Positions 16,689 through 25,831 of a stretch of DNA of 64,000 nucleotides are shown in pieces. Where the stretch lies: assembly GCF_030161555.1 (NCBI RefSeq), contig NZ_BSUK01000001.1, positions 4,119,862 to 4,183,861 on the forward strand, in the 5' to 3' direction. The stretch comes from Luteimicrobium album. Its GTDB lineage: Bacteria > Actinomycetota > Actinomycetes > Actinomycetales > Cellulomonadaceae. The notes beneath the pieces were generated by a model, which was given only the letters and a program-made list of their open reading frames with translations, ran no database searches and was not told the origin of the DNA. Within the stretch, counting starts at the first letter, position 1; each line of letters opens with the position of its first letter. Made by a program: the position numbers and the translations under genes.

Positions 16689-17339
16689 TTACGGGTGGTA
16701 CTTCTTGACAGCCTCGTCGTTGATGTTGGCGGCGAGCCGACCCATCAGATCGACACACTCCGTTGCGTTCTCGACGGTCAGGCTCGGCCTCATCCCTCGA
16801 TGCACGATCTTGTGTCTCATCTCCGTGAAGTGTTCGACGCGCGCTCGCCAGTTCGTCGGCAACCCCACCTCCGACAAGTCAACGCCGCAGTACTTCAGCC
16901 CGTTGACGACCGCGCTGACTCCGTGGAAGGACTTCGATTCCAGCCACTTATCGAGCGCTGCTTGCAACTCCTCACGCCGACGCTCAGGCGTCGGTGCCAG
17001 CGCAACACGGAGCGCGAGGGCCGGGTCGTCTCTCGCGATGTTGCGAAGCGGCTCGTGCAGCGCGTCACCGTTTCCGCCGAACCGGGGCACAATTTCGAGG
17101 ATCAGTTCGTGGACAAAATTGTCCAGCGCCCCGATCGAAAAGACGACTGCACCCTGCAGCAGAGCGCGCTCGATCTCCTGCGGCCGCCCAGCCTTCCGAG
17201 CCAGCGTGAAGTCCTGGATCAGAAAGCTTGCTCGCGCGTTGTTCTTCTCGAAGATCGCGAAGGACTCGCACTTCTTCTTCTTCGGCCCCATGCCGAGACG
17301 CTCCATCCGAGAACGCCACGTGTCAAGGATGGAATCCAC
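16689..17339 (-). CDS. HEPN-like protein, candidate antiphage RNase cargo
   Basis: 216 aa on the strand opposite to all neighbours. An all-alpha protein with the HEPN signature R-x4-H in EMRHKIVHRG near the C-terminal third, preceded by a helix like those of RiboL-PSP/MAE-type HEPN domains (LLQGAVVFSIGALDNFVHELILE). HEPN proteins of this type are usually RNases in abortive-infection or toxin-antitoxin systems. No antitoxin gene is beside it. GTG 17339 gives the full ORF; ATG 17306 is an alternative, and neither has a clear ribosome binding site. Lower GC than neighbours suggests separate acquisition. Confidence 0.6.
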   Translation of the reverse strand: MDSILDTWRSRMERLGMGPKKKKCESFAIFEKNNARASFLIQDFTLARKAGRPQEIERALLQGAVVFSIGALDNFVHELILEIVPRFGGNGDALHEPLRNIARDDPALALRVALAPTPERRREELQAALDKWLESKSFHGVSAVVNGLKYCGVDLSEVGLPTNWRARVEHFTEMRHKIVHRGMRPSLTVENATECVDLMGRLAANINDEAVKKYHP

Positions 17340-17353
17340 GAGCAGGAGGAACC

Positions 17354-17985
17354 GTGATCGCTGTCGACGAGCTCTACACCACCGCCCGCACCCTCACCGC
17401 CGCACCCCACGGCCTCCTCCGCCGCGTCAACGCCCTCATCCCCCACGCCTCGAACACCGTCGCGGAGTCGCAGCTCGGCGGGCGCGCCGACATCCACCGC
17501 ATCCCCTGGAACGGGCCCGCCGCGAACCTCGCCCTCGACATCGCCGCGGCCGTCCGCCGCCACGAGTCCACGCTCACGCTGCTCCTGTTCCAGCAGGCGC
17601 GGTTCCGGCCCGACGGCGACCGCCAGACCCTCGACGCCATCGGGCGCCTGCCCGTGCTCGTCGACCACGCCATCGCGTCAGGGCACGGCGGCCGGCCCCG
17701 GTCCGCGACGCCGCCCACGACCTCACCGCCTGGGCGCGTCGCTGCCGCGCGCTCCTCGACGAAGCCCACGACGACGAGCAGCCCTGGACGCCCGCACCCT
17801 CGGCGCTCCCGCCGTGCCCTGACTGCAATCGGCGCCTGTACCTCGCGCCCGGATGGCAGTACGCCGGCGACGCCGCCGATGTCTTGTGCCGCACCTGCCG
17901 CGACGACGACGGACAGCCCCTGCGATGGGACGCGGGGACGTGGCTCGCCGTGCTCGCGCACCGGAGCGCGGCCACCGCGGCGTGA
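17354..17985 (+). CDS. early/middle phage protein with C-terminal zinc ribbon (frame break)
   Basis: About 210 aa when repaired. AGGAGGA stands just before GTG 17354. The N-terminal part is helical (VDELYTTARTLTAAPHGLLRRVNALIP); the C-terminal part has CPDCNRRLYLAPGW...CRTCRDDDGQPLRWD, a four-Cys zinc ribbon. The frame breaks at CCCC 17696-17699 in both copies; one extra C joins the halves (VRDAAHDLTAWARRCRALLDEA). It is a common actinophage gene upstream of the terminase; exact role unknown. Confidence 0.7.
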
Positions 17986-18014
17986 GGTGGGCGGCGGCCG
18001 GTACGCTCCGGCCC

Positions 18015-18572
18015 ATGCAGGACACCACCACGACGTGGGACGTGCTCTCGTCCATCGGATCGTTCGGCGCGCTCGTCATCGTCGCCGCGTCCAGCGTCGT
18101 CGCACTCGTTCGCTGGTGGGTCACGCGCGATGACCGCGAGCGGGCGCGCGAGGTCCGCGTCGCCGAGCAGATTGCAAGCGACACGGCTGCGCGCCAGGCG
18201 CAGGCGCTCAGGGTCATCGCCTGGCATGAGGTCCAGCAACGCGAGGTCGGCCCTCGGCTGGGCTCGACGTTCATGACGTCAGTGGACGCCGCAGTCGTCT
18301 TCAACGGCTCGGAGCAGACCGTGTTCGACGTCGAGGTCGGCCTCGTCACCGACAGCACGAATCGTTGGATCGAGGTCACGCACTGTGCCGTCCTCCCACC
18401 TGGCGCCCCCATGGCCTACGTCGCACCCGAGCGCGTGCTCGAAGCTGACGGGCGCGCTCGTGCCGTTATGACGTTCCGCGATGTGGCCGGTCGGTGGTGG
18501 CGCCGCTTCGAGAACGGCGGGCTGCAGCGCGTCGACGAGCACGGCGTGCCGAGCGACGACACGCCGGACTGA
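18015..18572 (+). CDS. single-helix membrane protein, cargo-like
   Basis: 185 aa. One N-terminal transmembrane helix (GALVIVAASSVVALVRWWV), then a charged helical stretch (DDRERAREVRVAEQIASDTAARQAQ) and a soluble domain of about 110 aa with no motif I know. It lies just before the late promoter, is somewhat less GC-rich than the terminase genes, and may be expressed on its own. Confidence 0.65.
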   Translation: MQDTTTTWDVLSSIGSFGALVIVAASSVVALVRWWVTRDDRERAREVRVAEQIASDTAARQAQALRVIAWHEVQQREVGPRLGSTFMTSVDAAVVFNGSEQTVFDVEVGLVTDSTNRWIEVTHCAVLPPGAPMAYVAPERVLEADGRARAVMTFRDVAGRWWRRFENGGLQRVDEHGVPSDDTPD

Positions 18573-18580
18573 CCTGCGCC

Positions 18581-18677
18581 TTGACCCCTTATCCACAGGC
18601 CCGCATACTGGGCGTGCGTTCGGCATGCCCGAACACACCCACACGACCCCCGTCGAGCCCACCAGCTCCGGGGGTCG
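18581..18677 (+). promoter_or_regulatory. late-operon promoter with start-site palindrome and leader hairpin
   Basis: TTGACC (18581-18586), a 17-bp spacer and CATACT (18604-18609) make a good sigma70-type promoter, with a start near 18616. GTTCGG (18618-18623) and CCGAAC (18629-18634) form an inverted repeat over the start point, a possible operator. CGACCCCCG (18644-18652) and CGGGGGTCG (18669-18677) form a perfect 9-bp leader hairpin. The first late gene begins at 18745. Confidence 0.65.
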
Positions 18678-18744
18678 CCCCATGTCCGCGCGACGTCAAC
18701 AGCCCGCCCGGCGCGGTGAGACCAGCCCAGGCAGGTGACGAGCG

Positions 18745-19248
18745 ATGCCCGCTGCCCGCCCCTGGACCGCCGCCGACGACCAACACCTGCGCGACCTCGC
18801 CGCCGCCGGCCACTCCGTCCGCGACATGGCCGCCGAGCTCGACCGGTCCAAGACCGCCGTCGGGCGCCGCATGCAGCACCTCGGGATCCTCGTCGACCGC
18901 ACCGCGACCCTCGCCGCGACGACCGCGAACGTCACCGACGCCCGCGGCCGGCGCGCGGCGCTCGAGCTCGCGCTCCTCGAGGACGCCGAACGCCTGCGGT
19001 CCCAGCTGTGGAGGCCGCACCTGTACTGGGACTGGGGCGGCAAGGACCACGACTACGACGAGAAGGAAGCCCCGGAGCCGATCCCCTCGGACAAGCTGAA
19101 GCTCGTCCAGGCCGCCGGGGCCGCGATCGACCGGTCGCTGAAGATCGCCGTGCACGACGCGGACGGCGGGATCGTCGACGCCCTGTCGATGCTCGACGGC
19201 ATCGCGAACGCGATCACTGCCGCCGCCGACCAGGATGGTGCACCATGA
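18745..19248 (+). CDS. terS: terminase small subunit
   Basis: 167 aa. The N-terminal ~45 residues form a DNA-binding HTH of SANT/GcrA type (RPWTAADDQHLRDLAAAGHS, then MAAELDRSKTAVGRRMQHLG). An oligomerisation/helical part follows. It should recognise the packaging site and load the large subunit. The stop overlaps the next start, as expected for a terS-terL pair. Confidence 0.75.
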   Translation: MPAARPWTAADDQHLRDLAAAGHSVRDMAAELDRSKTAVGRRMQHLGILVDRTATLAATTANVTDARGRRAALELALLEDAERLRSQLWRPHLYWDWGGKDHDYDEKEAPEPIPSDKLKLVQAAGAAIDRSLKIAVHDADGGIVDALSMLDGIANAITAAADQDGAP

Positions 19249-20572
19249 CGCCCGTCGCGACCGCGACGCCGGCCGTCGTCGCCGCCGTCCGCCAGCAGCT
19301 CTCCCCGCGCAGATCCGCTCTATCGCCCACGCGGACGCCCGCGTCGTCCAGTGGACTGGGAGCATCCGGTCAGGGAAGACGATCGCGTCGCTGCTGCGCT
19401 GGCTGCTGTTCGTCGCGAAGGCCCCGCGCGGTGGTGAGCTCGTCGTCGTCGGCCGCACCCGCGAGTCCATCGCCCGCAACGTCTTCGGCCCCCTCAAGGA
19501 CCCGTCCCTGTTCGGCACCCTGGCACGGCACGTCGCGTACACCGCGGGCGCACCGACTGGCGTCATCCTCGGGCGGACGGTTCACGTCCTCGGCGCGTCT
19601 GACGCCCGCTCCGAGGCCGTGCTGCGTGGCCTGACCGTGGCCGGCGCGTACGTCGACGAGTCGACCCTCGTCAGCGAGGCGTTCTGGACGCAGCTCCTCG
19701 GCCGCATGTCCGTGCCCGGAGCGCAGCTGTTCGCGACGACGAACCCCGACGGGCCCGCGCACTGGCTCAAGCGGCAGGTCATCGACCGCGCCGCCGAGCT
19801 CGGCTACCAGGTCCACCGGTTCCGCCTCACCGACAACACGCACCTCGACCCCGCTTACGTCGAGCAGGTGCAGCGCGAGTACGTGGGCCTCTGGTACCGC
19901 CGGTTCATCCTCGGCGAGTGGGTCCAGGCCGCCGGCGCCGTCTACGAGCAGTGGGACCCAGCCCGCCACGTCATCGACCCCGACGCGCTCCCCACGATGG
20001 ACCGGGTGCTCGCGCTCGGCGTGGACTACGGCGACCAGCACGCGACCCGCGGCTACCTCCTCGGCGTCGGGCCCGACACGCGCGACGGCGCGACCGGGGA
20101 CCGGCTGTACGTCCTCGACGAGTGGGCGCCGGGGCACGCGACGATCGGCGAGCACGCCACCTCGCTGCGCACTTGGCTCGCCGCCCGGCCGCACGACGCG
20201 TGGCAGCGACCCGAGTGGGTCGCCGTCGACTCCGCCGCGGCGTCGTTCCGGCACCAGCTGTTCCACGACGGCGTCCCCGGCGTCCGCAACGCCCACAAAG
20301 CCGTCCTGCCCGGCATCCAGCTCATCGCGTCGCTGCTCGCCGTCGACAAGCTCGTCGTGTCGGCGACGTGCCCTCGTCTGATCGAACGGATCACCGGGTA
20401 CGTGTGGGACGACAAGGCCACCGCGCGTGGTGAGACGGCGCCGGTGAAGGCCGACGACGACGAGGTCGACGCCCTGCGGTACGCGATCTACACGACCCGC
20501 CACGACTGGCGTTCCGCCGTCCCCGTCGCACCCGCGATGGACGACGCGCCCGGCGCCGACACGACCGACTGA
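19245..20572 (+). CDS. terL: terminase large subunit (frame break near the start)
   Basis: About 442 aa. ATPase motifs: Walker A-like GSIRSGKT and Walker B GAYVDEST. Nuclease acidic residues: VDYGDQHA, VAVDSAAASF and DDEVDALRYA. It packages DNA into the prohead and cuts concatemers. The true start is ATG 19245 overlapping terS; the first 19 codons are out of frame because CCCC at 19303-19306 lacks one C (repaired: QLSPAQIRSIAHADARVVQW). The break is the same in copy 2. Confidence 0.92.
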
Positions 20573-20576
20573 CCGG

Positions 20577-20693
20577 CTACCGACCGCGGCGACGCTTCCG
20601 AAGCTCCGGGTTGTCGCGCCTCCGGATGTACACGGTGTAGGCGATCGGCACGACGAGAAGCACGACCAGATACAGCCAGCTCACACCGTCCAC
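20577..20693 (-). CDS. possible 38-aa membrane peptide antisense to the late operon
   Basis: In the 155-bp gap between terL and portal, the minus strand encodes VDGVSWLYLVVLLVVPIAYT followed by VYIRRRDNPELRKRRRGR: one clean transmembrane helix and a basic tail. It starts at a GTG and is less GC-biased than nearby shadows. No ribosome binding site is obvious. It could be a real micro-membrane protein or chance. Confidence 0.35.
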   Translation of the reverse strand: MDGVSWLYLVVLLVVPIAYTVYIRRRDNPELRKRRRGR

Positions 20694-20727
20694 GGCCCGA
20701 GCGTCCCACACCACCGAGGAGGCCCGC

Positions 20728-22281
20728 ATGCCGCTGCCCCAGAACGGCACCGCGTGGCCCCCGAAGGTCCTCGCCCCGATCCGCACCCAGCAGGACGTCT
20801 GGGACGCCTGGTACGTCGGCACCCCCGACCGCCTCACCGCGGCGTACCGGACGGCGCAGCGCGACGACCGCGCGTCCACCACACGCCGGGCCCAGTACGC
20901 CGGCGGCGTCGTCGGGTCCCTCGCCAGGTTCTGGTGGGGCCGACCCGACAACGGGCTCGCGCAGCGCCGCGACCAGACCCACGTCCCGATCGCCGCGGAC
21001 CTGTGCCGCGCGTCGGCGGACCTGCTGTACGCGGAACCGCCCGTCGTCACGACCGACAGCGAGGACACGGCGACGAACGCGCGCGTGGCCGGGTACGTCG
21101 ACGACGCCCTCGCCACCACGCTCGCCGCCGGGGCGGAGCTCGGCGCCGCGCTCGGTGGCCGGTACCACCGGGTCACGTGGGACCCGCAGCTCGCCGACGC
21201 CCCGTTCGTCACGACGGTCGACGCCGACGCCGCGCTCCCCGAGTTCCGGTGGGGGCGCCTTGTCGCTGTCACGTTCTGGCACGTCGTCGGTCACCACGGC
21301 GGGACCGTGTGGCGGCACCTCGAGCGCCACGAGCTCGACCCGGCCGGCTTCGGGCTGGTCTTCCACGCCCTGTACGAGGGCACCGGCGACAACCTCGGCC
21401 GCGGGGTCCCGCTCGTCGAGCAGCCGGCGACGGCGCCGCTCGCCGACCTCGTCGCAGCGGACGGTGCGCTCGCCGCGGGCCGCACCCCGGGCCTCGCCGT
21501 CGTGTACGTGCCGAACCAGACACCGCAGCGGCGGTGGCGGGACCACCCGATCGGCCGCGCGCTCGGCCGCTCGGACCTGGACGGCGTCGAGGGCCTGATG
21601 GACAACCTCGACGAGACGTGGTCGTCGCTGATGCGGGACATCCGCCTCGCGAAGGCCCGCCTCATCGTCCCGACGACGTACCTCCAGGACGCCGGGCCCG
21701 GCAAGGGCGCGTCGTTCGACCTGGACGCCGAGGTGTACGAGGCCGTCAAGGCCCCGCTCGGCGACGTCAACGGCGCGCTCGCAATCACGGCGCAGCAGTT
21801 CGCTATCCGCGTCGACGAGCACCTGCGCACCGCCGACAGCCTCGTCGCACGGATCATCCAGTCCGCCGGGTACGCCGGTGCGACGTTCGGTGAGGACGGC
21901 GGCGACGGCGGGGCGATCACAGCTACCGAGGTGCATGCCCGGGAGCGGGCGTCGTTCCAGACGCGGGACCGGAAGATCCGGCTCGAGCGGCCCGCGGTGC
22001 AGCAGCTCATGGGCAAGATGCTCACGATCGACGCCTCGGTGTTCGGCACCCAGCTCGACACGAGCGCGCACGTCACGGTCACGTTCCCGGACTCCGTGCA
22101 GGACAGCGTCCTGACGCTCGCGCAGACCGCGCAGGCCCTCGAAGCCGGCCGCGCCGCCTCGACCCAGGTCAAGGTGCAGCTCGTGCACCCGGACTGGGGC
22201 AAGGAGCAGGTCGACGAGGAGGTCGCCCGGATCGTCGCCGAGCAGTCGTTGACGTCCCCGGACACCGTCCCGACGTTCTGA
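20728..22281 (+). CDS. portal protein
   Basis: 517 aa, SPP1 gp6-like portal family. GAGGAGG precedes ATG 20728. Typical elements: WYVGTPDRLTAAYRT near the start, HVPIAADLCRASADLLYAEPP, a central MDNLDETWSSLMRDIRLAKARLIVP stem/clip region and a helical C-terminus. Twelve copies form the DNA channel at one capsid vertex and dock the terminase. Order terL-portal-minor capsid is standard. Confidence 0.9.
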   Translation: MPLPQNGTAWPPKVLAPIRTQQDVWDAWYVGTPDRLTAAYRTAQRDDRASTTRRAQYAGGVVGSLARFWWGRPDNGLAQRRDQTHVPIAADLCRASADLLYAEPPVVTTDSEDTATNARVAGYVDDALATTLAAGAELGAALGGRYHRVTWDPQLADAPFVTTVDADAALPEFRWGRLVAVTFWHVVGHHGGTVWRHLERHELDPAGFGLVFHALYEGTGDNLGRGVPLVEQPATAPLADLVAADGALAAGRTPGLAVVYVPNQTPQRRWRDHPIGRALGRSDLDGVEGLMDNLDETWSSLMRDIRLAKARLIVPTTYLQDAGPGKGASFDLDAEVYEAVKAPLGDVNGALAITAQQFAIRVDEHLRTADSLVARIIQSAGYAGATFGEDGGDGGAITATEVHARERASFQTRDRKIRLERPAVQQLMGKMLTIDASVFGTQLDTSAHVTVTFPDSVQDSVLTLAQTAQALEAGRAASTQVKVQLVHPDWGKEQVDEEVARIVAEQSLTSPDTVPTF

Positions 22282-22294
22282 CGGGAGGCCCGTC

Positions 22295-23398
22295 GTGCCG
22301 GTCGACCCGTCGTTCGGTGAGCGCCTCGCGCGCCGCGTCTCCACCCTGTACGCGCAGGCCGAGCTCGTCGTCCTCCGCCTCATCCGCGACCGCGTCGCAC
22401 GAGGCCTGGACGCACCGGACTGGGCGGAACAGAAGGCGCTGCAGCTCGAGGCGCTGCGCCGGGAGATCGCCGAGCAGCTCGCGACCGTGCAGGACGCGGC
22501 GACGAAGGAGCTGCTGCAGGTGATCCTCGACGCCGCGGCGGCGGGCGAGGGCGCGGCGGCCGCCGACCTGACCGCGCTCGGCCTCGAGGTGCCGTCACTG
22601 TCGCCGGCGGCGCAGGCCGCGGTGCAGCAGATCGCCGCGGAGACGACGTGGAAGCTCCGCGCCCTCCCGGCGACGGTGCTGCGGGCGTCGACGGACGCGT
22701 ACCAGCGGGTCGTCGCGCAGGCCGCGTCGACGGTCGTCGTCGGGGCGCAGACGCGCCGGCAGGCCGCGCAGCAGGCGATGGACGGGCTCCTGGGTCGCGG
22801 GATCGGCGGGTTCACGGACTCGGCCGGGCGGCGGTGGCAGCTCGCGTCGTACGTCGAGATGGCCGTGCGCACCGGCGCCGGCGGGGCCGCGATCCAAGGG
22901 CACGTCGCGACGCTCTCGGCGTCGGGCCTGGACCTGGTGCTCGTGTCGGACGCGCCGCGGGAGTGCCCGCTGTGCCGACCGTGGGAGGGCAAGGTTCTCT
23001 CGATCAGCGGGCAGTCCGTCGGGACGGTCGAGGTCCGGTCCGCGACGACGGGCCAGCCGGTGAAGGTCCACGTCGCCGGGTCGGTGGCCGAGGCGCGGGC
23101 GGCGGGGTTCCAGCACCCGAACTGCCGGCACAGCTTGAACGCGTACGTGCCGGGTGCCACGGTCGCGCCGAAGCCGCGCAGCTCGCCTGAGGGGTACGAG
23201 GCGCAGCAGCGGCAGCGAGCGCTCGAGCGCGGGATCCGAACGTGGAAGATGCGCGAGGCGATCGCCCTCGACGAGCCCGGCCGCCGGGCCGCGGCGGCGA
23301 AGGTCGCGGAGTGGCAGGCCGCACTCCGGGCTCACCTGGCGGCGAACCCGGAGCTGAAGCGGCAGTCGGCGCGCGAGCAGATCGGGAAGGCGCGCTAG
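22295..23398 (+). CDS. phage minor capsid / head morphogenesis protein
   Basis: 367 aa from GTG 22295 (GGGAGG upstream). Phage minor capsid protein 2 family: a long helical N-terminal half, then VLVSDAPRECPLCRPWEGKVLSISG and HPNCRHSLNAYVPG with conserved Cys and His. Such proteins are injected with or attached beneath the portal. A charged helical C-terminus follows. Confidence 0.88.
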   Translation: MPVDPSFGERLARRVSTLYAQAELVVLRLIRDRVARGLDAPDWAEQKALQLEALRREIAEQLATVQDAATKELLQVILDAAAAGEGAAAADLTALGLEVPSLSPAAQAAVQQIAAETTWKLRALPATVLRASTDAYQRVVAQAASTVVVGAQTRRQAAQQAMDGLLGRGIGGFTDSAGRRWQLASYVEMAVRTGAGGAAIQGHVATLSASGLDLVLVSDAPRECPLCRPWEGKVLSISGQSVGTVEVRSATTGQPVKVHVAGSVAEARAAGFQHPNCRHSLNAYVPGATVAPKPRSSPEGYEAQQRQRALERGIRTWKMREAIALDEPGRRAAAAKVAEWQAALRAHLAANPELKRQSAREQIGKAR

Positions 23399-23399
23399 C

Positions 23400-23561
23400 T
23401 CAGTGCGGCTGCGCCGGGTTCAGGAGCCACGCGCGCGCTTCCGCGAGGTCCTTCGCCGCCGTGGAGTACTCCAGGGCGTGTGCCCCGGGCGCCTCCTGCG
23501 CCTTCGCCGCGAGCTTCACGATCGCTGCCTCGAGCGCGTCCGCGCTTGCCTTCTCTGCCAT
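23400..23561 (-). CDS. small protein antisense within the head module
   Basis: 53 aa on the minus strand between minor capsid and scaffold genes, with AAGGGA upstream of ATG 23561. The sequence (MAEKASADALEAAIVKLAAK, then LEYSTAAKDLAEARAWLLNP) is a plausible folded helical protein rather than a shadow, and does not overlap a plus-strand gene. Role unknown; possibly a lysogen-expressed gene. Confidence 0.5.
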   Translation of the reverse strand: MAEKASADALEAAIVKLAAKAQEAPGAHALEYSTAAKDLAEARAWLLNPAQPH

Positions 23562-23659
23562 GTCGTCCGATCCCTTCGTTGGTCGCGCGCCTGGTGCGTG
23601 CGACCTGGCCCGAACCGTAGGGCCGACCACCCACAACAGCGCCCGGGAGGCACTGGACC

Positions 23660-24415
23660 ATGTTCCACACCACCAGCATCACGCACGTCACCCTGCCCAC
23701 CCCGGGCATGCCCCGCCGCTTCGAGCGCCTGCGCTTCTTCTCCGCGCCCGCCGACGCCATCGCCGGCCCCGACGGCGCCAGCCAGGAGAGCGCACCGGGC
23801 GACGACGGGCAGAAGCCGACCACGCCGTCGCCCGCTGACCTCGCCGCGGCCGTCCAGCAGCGCCAGGTGCAGCAGCCGAAGGGCGACGACGGCGGCGAGT
23901 GGGACGGCAAGGTCGACTCCCTGCCGCCCGGCGTCCAGAAGCTCATCGGCGACCTGCGCAAGGAGGCCGGCGACGCCCGCGTCAACGCGAAGCAGAGCGC
24001 CGCGCAGGAGGCCCGCGACGCCCTCGCCCAGGAGATCGGCAAGGCCCTCGGCCTCGTCAAGGGCGACGAGGCACCCGACCCCGCCAAGCTCGCCAAGACC
24101 GCCGCCGACTCCGCGTCCGAGGCTCGGCAGGCGCGCGTCGAGCTCGCCGTGTTCCGCGCCGCCCCCGGCCTCAAGGCCGATCCCGGCGCCCTCCTCGACT
24201 CCCGCGCCTTCCTGACGAAGGTCGCGGACCTCGACCCCACCGACGACGGCTTCGCCGACGCGGTGAAGACCGCCATCACCGACGCGGTCAAGGACAACCC
24301 CAAGCTCGCGACCCAGGCGGTCGGAGCGTCCAGCGTCGACCACGCCGGCGGGACCGGCGAGAAGACCAAGCCCAAGTCCCTCGCCGACGCCGTCACCGCG
24401 GCGTACGGCCAGTAG
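23660..24415 (+). CDS. capsid scaffolding protein
   Basis: 251 aa, Glu/Lys/Ala-rich and helical in the middle (GVQKLIGDLRKEAGDARVNA, then EARDALAQEIGKALGLVKGD), between minor capsid and major capsid genes: the usual place and composition of a scaffold. A conserved C-terminal end (KPKSLADAVTAAYGQ) probably contacts the capsid shell. ATG 23660 follows GGGAGG. Confidence 0.82.
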   Translation: MFHTTSITHVTLPTPGMPRRFERLRFFSAPADAIAGPDGASQESAPGDDGQKPTTPSPADLAAAVQQRQVQQPKGDDGGEWDGKVDSLPPGVQKLIGDLRKEAGDARVNAKQSAAQEARDALAQEIGKALGLVKGDEAPDPAKLAKTAADSASEARQARVELAVFRAAPGLKADPGALLDSRAFLTKVADLDPTDDGFADAVKTAITDAVKDNPKLATQAVGASSVDHAGGTGEKTKPKSLADAVTAAYGQ

Positions 24416-24431
24416 CCCAAGGAGCCTACCC

Positions 24432-25438
24432 ATGCCCGTCACCCTCGTAGAGGCCAAGAACAACACCCAGGACGACGTCGACGTCGCCGTCATCGACGAG
24501 TTCCGCAAGGAGTCCGAGATCCTCGACTCCTCGTCTTCGACGACGTCGTCAACCCGTCCGGCGGCGGCGACACCCTGACCTACGGGTACCGCCGTCTCGT
24601 CACCCAGCCCACCGCCGCGACCCGCGCGATCAACAGCGAGTACACGGCCCAGAACGTCACCACGACCCGGTACACGACCGACCTTGCCGTCATGGGCGGC
24701 AGCTTCGAGGTGGACCGCGTCGTCGCGAAGCTCGGGCCCGCCGCGTCGGGTGCCGTGACCCTCAACCTCAACCAGAAGATCAAGGCGACGCGGACGAAGT
24801 TCCAGGACCTCGTCATCAACGGCGACACCGCGACCGACGCCAACGGCTTCGACGGTCTCGACAAGGCCCTCACCGGGTCTGACACCGAGATGAACGTCGA
24901 CGTGGTCACGGACTGGTCCTCGTTCTCGGACGCGAACGCCGCGAACGTGGCGCTCGACGTCATCGACGAGTTCCTCGCGCTCCTCGACGGCACACCGACG
25001 ATCGTGCTCGGCAACGCGAAGGCGCTCGCTCGATTCCGGGCCGCGGCCCGCCGCGCCGGGATGTACACGCAGAACCCGGTCGACGGGCTCGTCGGGCAGA
25101 ACGGGCGCCCGATCGTCCGCGAGCAGTACGGGTCGATCGTGTTCGCCGACCCGGGCGCGAAGGCCGGGACGAACGACCCGATCATCCCGATCGAGACCCG
25201 CACGGTCGCGACCGTTTCGACGACTGGCCTGACGGACCTGTACGCGTACCGCGTCGGGCTCGACGGGTTCCACGGAATCTCGACCGTCGGCGGCCAGCTC
25301 GTGGCCACGTTCCTGCCCGACTTCACCACGCCCGGCGCGGTGAAGAAGGGCGAGGTCGAGCTCGGCCCGGTCGGTGTCGCTCTCAAGGCGACGAAGGCCG
25401 CGGCCGTCCTGCGCAACATCAAGGTGCAGGGCGACTGA
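24432..25438 (+). CDS. major capsid protein (frame break in this copy)
   Basis: The intact version in copy 2 is 335 aa: an HK97-fold capsid subunit with an N-arm (VTLVEAKNNTQDDVDVAVIDEFRKES), E-loop region (TLTYGYRRLVTQPTAATRAINSEY), P-domain and GPVGVALKATKAAAVLRNIK at the end. AAGGAG precedes ATG 24432. In copy 1 CCC reads CC at 24529-24530, cutting the frame after about 30 codons. If real, copy 1 could not make virions alone; error is more likely. Confidence 0.88.
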
Positions 25439-25761
25439 TGGCTACCGTGCGCACCCCCGTAGCGGGGTTCAACGGGACCGTCGTCGGCGTCGACTTCAAG
25501 GACGGCACCGGCGAGACGGAGGACGCCGCGGCGCTGGCGTACTTCGCGCGCCACGGCTACACGGTCGAGGCGCCTGAGACGCCGCCCTTCCCGGAGGGCG
25601 ACCCGTCGGCGAGCTGGAAGGCCCCCGAGCTCAAGGCGTACGCCGCCGAGCACGGGGTCGACCTCGGCGGCGCGACCAAGAAGGAGGACGTCCTGGCCGT
25701 GCTCGTCGGCAAGGCGGCCTCCGACGAGCAGACCGGCGACGGCGAGCAGCCGACCGAGTGA
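25438..25761 (+). CDS. head protein with C-terminal SAP/Rho-N-like domain
   Basis: 107 aa, start overlapping the capsid stop. The N-terminal half is beta-like (VAGFNGTVVGVDFKDGTGE). The C-terminal segment SWKAPELKAYAAEHGVDLGG continues as ATKKEDVLAVL, a helix-extended-helix (SAP/LEM/Rho-N) pattern seen in small actinophage proteins downstream of the capsid gene. Possibly a head decoration or DNA-contacting protein. Confidence 0.7.
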   Translation: MATVRTPVAGFNGTVVGVDFKDGTGETEDAAALAYFARHGYTVEAPETPPFPEGDPSASWKAPELKAYAAEHGVDLGGATKKEDVLAVLVGKAASDEQTGDGEQPTE

Positions 25762-25765
25762 GACC

Positions 25766-25806
25766 GCGCCGGGCCAGGGAGACGGCCACGCACCCTGGCC
25801 CGGCGC
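25766..25806. terminator. strong 14-bp hairpin after the capsid genes
   Basis: GCGCCGGGCCAGGG (25766-25779) and CCCTGGCCCGGCGC (25793-25806) are perfect complements, loop 13 bases, right after the stop at 25761. There is no T-tract. It is well placed to reduce transcription past the highly needed capsid genes. Confidence 0.6.
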
Positions 25807-25831
25807 ACCCACCGACACGAAGGGCACGACG

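Noticed and set aside
18682..18738. 18-aa ORF (MSARRQQPARRGETSPGR) in the late leader
   Set aside because: Very short, no clear ribosome binding site, overlaps only the leader; a leader peptide is possible but unsupported.
20488..23160. 890-aa open frame on the minus strand
   Set aside because: It runs opposite the terL end, portal and minor capsid genes; its content is Arg/Ala/Gly-rich noise typical of antisense frames in 70+% GC DNA.
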